This document shows, piece after piece, positions 14,969 through 16,513 of a stretch of 16,513 bases of DNA (its first letter is position 1; each line of letters opens with the position of its first letter). Both the position numbers and the translations under genes were made by a program. Below the pieces are notes generated by a model. That model saw only the letters and a list, made by a program, of their open reading frames with translations. It had not been told where the DNA came from and did no database searches. This stretch comes from Deltaproteobacteria bacterium. Its GTDB lineage: Bacteria; Desulfobacterota; Binatia; UBA9968. The DNA lies in the NCBI GenBank assembly GCA_016844625.1, contig JAERMN010000015.1, positions 1 to 16,513 on the forward strand. Reading direction: 5' to 3'.

Positions 14969-15979
14969 ATGCGATGCCACTCTTTGCTGTCGAAGTTAGT
15001 TGTTGCCGTGCTGCTTTTCGCCGTTCCGGTATTGTCGCAGGAAAAGAAACTGGAACGCTTTATCCTATCCAACTCGACCCTGGCGGAGAGCCGCGCGCCT
15101 TTATACATGGCGAAAGATCTCGGTTTGTTCGAGAAGTACGGATTGAACGCGCAGATCGTCAATATTCGGGGCGCGGCGATCAACACCGCGGCCCTGCTCG
15201 CCAGCGAGATTCAGATGACGGCTGCGGCAAGCGCGGTCGCCATCACCGCCGCGGCCAGAGGAGCGCCCATCGTCATCATCGCCACCATCGGTCCCACTGA
15301 ATACGTTTTGGTTTCCCGACCGGCCATCAGTTCAGTTCAGCAATTGAAGGGCAAAACCATCGGCATCGCCGGCTTTGGTGCGGGCGATTTTTTCGCTTTG
15401 CGCCGCTTGCTGCCGAAAATCGGGCTCAGCATCGATCGAGATGTGAGCCTTCTGCCCACCGGCTTTACGTCGCCCTATGACCGGATGAACATCCTGTTCG
15501 CGGGCAAGATAGATGCCGTGTTGTCGACCAAGAACGCGGTCGCGAGAATCGAGTCGCAGGGAAAAAAACTCAACGTTCTCACCGGCACTGAAGAGCAAGG
15601 GGTCGAGGTATCGGGCGGCGATTTCATCACTACTCGCGAGTTTCTACGCACGCGCCCCAATCAAATAAAAGCGATGCTTAAAGCGATCAGCGATGCGGTC
15701 AAGATGGGCCGGGAAAACAAAGAACTGTTTCACCGTGCGATCCGAAAGTACCTCAAGGAAGACAATCCACAGCTGCTCGATGCCTACTACGAAAGCCACT
15801 ATTTTCTAGGCAGCAAACCGCGCACCGCGCGGCCGTTGGAGAAGGCAATGGAATTGGACATCAACGACCTAAGCGCCAGCATCCCCGAGCTTGCAGGCAA
15901 GAAGCCAGCCGATTTCATCGATGACAGTCTGTTAAGGGAGGTCGAGAAAGAAGGTTTCTTTTCATGGGCGAAGCGTTGA
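14969..15979 (+). CDS. Secreted NMT1/SsuA-like ABC substrate-binding protein
   Basis: This 336-residue protein is a type 2 binding protein of the NMT1/SsuA superfamily: APLYMAKDLGLFEKYGLN after the first strand, then QQLKGKTIGIAGFGAGDFFALRR for the hinge and anion-loop region. In contrast to the four 354-residue copies it has a typical signal peptide (MRCHSLLSK, hydrophobic core, VLSQ cleavage region near residue 23), so it is exported. GGAGG seven bases upstream supports ATG 14969; an upstream TTG start at 14930 would spoil the leader. It is 146 bases after the hydrolase, possibly behind a terminator. The usual partner for this kind of receptor is a single-domain SsuC-type permease, not the fused permease upstream, so its transporter may be elsewhere. 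Confidence 0.87.
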   Translation: MRCHSLLSKLVVAVLLFAVPVLSQEKKLERFILSNSTLAESRAPLYMAKDLGLFEKYGLNAQIVNIRGAAINTAALLASEIQMTAAASAVAITAAARGAPIVIIATIGPTEYVLVSRPAISSVQQLKGKTIGIAGFGAGDFFALRRLLPKIGLSIDRDVSLLPTGFTSPYDRMNILFAGKIDAVLSTKNAVARIESQGKKLNVLTGTEEQGVEVSGGDFITTREFLRTRPNQIKAMLKAISDAVKMGRENKELFHRAIRKYLKEDNPQLLDAYYESHYFLGSKPRTARPLEKAMELDINDLSASIPELAGKKPADFIDDSLLREVEKEGFFSWAKR

Positions 15980-16156
15980 AAGGAGTTCCTAACTCGGTCG
16001 TCATTAATCGACCGTTCACATTTCGCCACCAGCATTCGACGCGCAGATATCGCGTCTCGGTCGCTCCGCGCATACATACTTCCCCGCTCGAGATTTCACT
16101 CGGGTTTTAATTGTCCTCGATCAATTCTTTGGATTAACTCGTTCGATAATGAAAAC
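15980..16156. other. Intergenic spacer with a small hairpin
   Basis: No coding frame is supported. cggtcg (15995-16000) and cgaccg (16009-16014) form a six-pair stem with an eight-base loop just past the binding-protein stop, a weak terminator candidate without a T-run. The rest holds nothing recognised. Confidence 0.45.
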
Positions 16157-16345
16157 TCACATCCGCCGATCCAAACTCCGGTACTGAATCGCCTCGGCGA
16201 TGTGCGAGGATCCGATGTTTTCCGCTCCCGCAAGATCCGCGATCGTCCGCCCCACTCTTAGTACCCGACCCTACGCTCGCGCGCTCAATCCAAGTTTGTT
16301 GATATCGGTCTCTAATAATTGCGCGGTATCTTCTTTCACAGCACA
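16157..16345 (-). pseudogene. comM: 3' remnant of comM/yifB (Mg-chelatase-like AAA+ protein)
   Basis: On the minus strand, the frame ending at TGA 16157-16159 reads TIADLAGAENIGSSHIAEA then IQYRSLDRRM, the conserved C-terminus of ComM/YifB, a competence-related AAA+ helicase-like protein. Upstream in the same frame are LLETDINKLGLSARA and then TAG (16271-16273) where the family normally has Tyr, followed by GRVLRVGR. Only about 60 codons remain: the 5' part ends at 16345, next to IS-derived sequence. So the gene is both truncated and interrupted by a nonsense codon. A sequencing error at the TAG is possible, but the truncation alone makes it a fragment. Confidence 0.85.
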
Positions 16346-16349
16346 GTAG

Positions 16350-16409
16350 TGGACTGCGCCCCCTCCTCAACTTTCGGTGAAAACTCTCCAGTCGGAGGGG
16401 CGCAGTCCA
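16350..16409. repeat. 60-bp palindrome with IS3-like TG...CA ends
   Basis: TGGACTGCGCCCCCTCC (16350-16366) and GGAGGGGCGCAGTCCA (16394-16409) are inverted copies apart from one extra C, enclosing 27 bases. The TG...CA ends and CCCC-rich sequence are of the kind found at IS3-family termini. It separates the comM remnant from the transposase fragment and looks like a pair of IS ends with the interior deleted. No clear target duplication flanks it. Confidence 0.6.
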
Positions 16410-16513
16410 AGGTTTCATAGTTCGACAGATGCACCTCCTCGTACTTCAACGTTTTGAAGAACGATTCCATGTGGGCGTTGTCGTAAGGATTGCCCGTGCG
16501 TGACATGCTGATC
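16410..16513 (-). mobile_element. IS3-family transposase (OrfB) C-terminal fragment, runs off right edge
   Basis: On the minus strand from the window edge the frame reads ISMSRTGNPYDNAHMESFF, then KTLKYEEVHLSNYET. This is the end of the IS3-family DDE integrase core, including the catalytic Glu in HMESFF. The usual further 30 or so residues (the region with RLHSALGY in relatives) are absent: after YETL the frame enters the 60-bp palindrome and stops at 16336-16338. The copy is therefore truncated at its 3' end. The 5' part lies outside the window. Confidence 0.85.

Noticed and set aside
16134..16418. Open frame of 94 codons on the minus strand at the right edge
   Set aside because: Its translation has no recognisable motifs, while the frames next to it encode ComM and IS3 transposase sequence.
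1..16513. CRISPR arrays, tRNA and rRNA genes
   Set aside because: No regularly spaced direct repeats, cloverleaf-like sequences or rRNA motifs were seen; the recurring blocks are protein paralogues and short palindromes.

Overview
The window looks like an accessory catabolic and transport region from the chromosome of an uncultured, probably environmental (soil or groundwater) bacterium. Moderate-to-high GC, standard Shine-Dalgarno sites, exact TTGACA -35 boxes and the mix of NMT1-like binding proteins, Rieske oxygenases, alpha/beta hydrolases and SDRs would fit lineages such as Binatota/Desulfobacterota relatives, Tectomicrobia or Rokubacteria. That placement is an impression from gene content, not a demonstrated affiliation.

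Left part (1-4637, minus strand): three full copies of a 354-residue type 2 periplasmic-binding-fold protein (NMT1/THI5-like), all exactly the same length and all without a signal peptide, preceded on the transcript by an alpha/beta hydrolase. The first 14 bases hold the start (MKLR) of a further copy that runs off the window. The spaces between copies carry palindromic CACCACGAAGG-type repeats. A divergent control region (4638-4915) separates this block from a fourth full copy on the plus strand (4916-5980). Copy 4 is closest to copy 3, so the hydrolase is flanked by an inverted pair.

Middle part (6095-10085, plus strand): a compact operon of Rieske oxygenase, RidA-family protein, second Rieske oxygenase and SDR. 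The promoter-like sequence before it (TTGACAGGC, 16-bp spacer, AGTAAT) closely resembles the one before binding-protein copy 4, suggesting common control. The SDR lacks the usual YxxxK. A convergent isochorismatase-fold protein (10133-10750, minus) has lost all three residues of the Asp-Lys-Cys triad.

Right part (11027-15979, plus strand): a fused two-domain ABC permease of the iron(III)/thiamine type, its secreted binding protein, a meta-cleavage-type C-C hydrolase and another secreted NMT1-like binding protein. No ATPase, oxygenase reductase or ferredoxin is present, so those partners must be elsewhere. The right edge (16157-16513) is decayed: the 3' end of comM with an in-frame stop, next to a 60-bp palindrome with IS3-like TG...CA ends and the truncated end of an IS3-family transposase.

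Taken together the genes could import and degrade an aromatic or N-containing organic compound: uptake by the secreted binding proteins and permease, ring oxidation by the Rieske enzymes, dehydrogenation by the SDR, and hydrolysis by the alpha/beta hydrolases. The most intriguing element is the family of signal-less binding-fold proteins. These may be cytoplasmic enzymes, with THI5 (pyrimidine synthase) and Pht5 (4,5-dihydroxyphthalate decarboxylase) as precedents for enzymes on this fold, rather than transport components.
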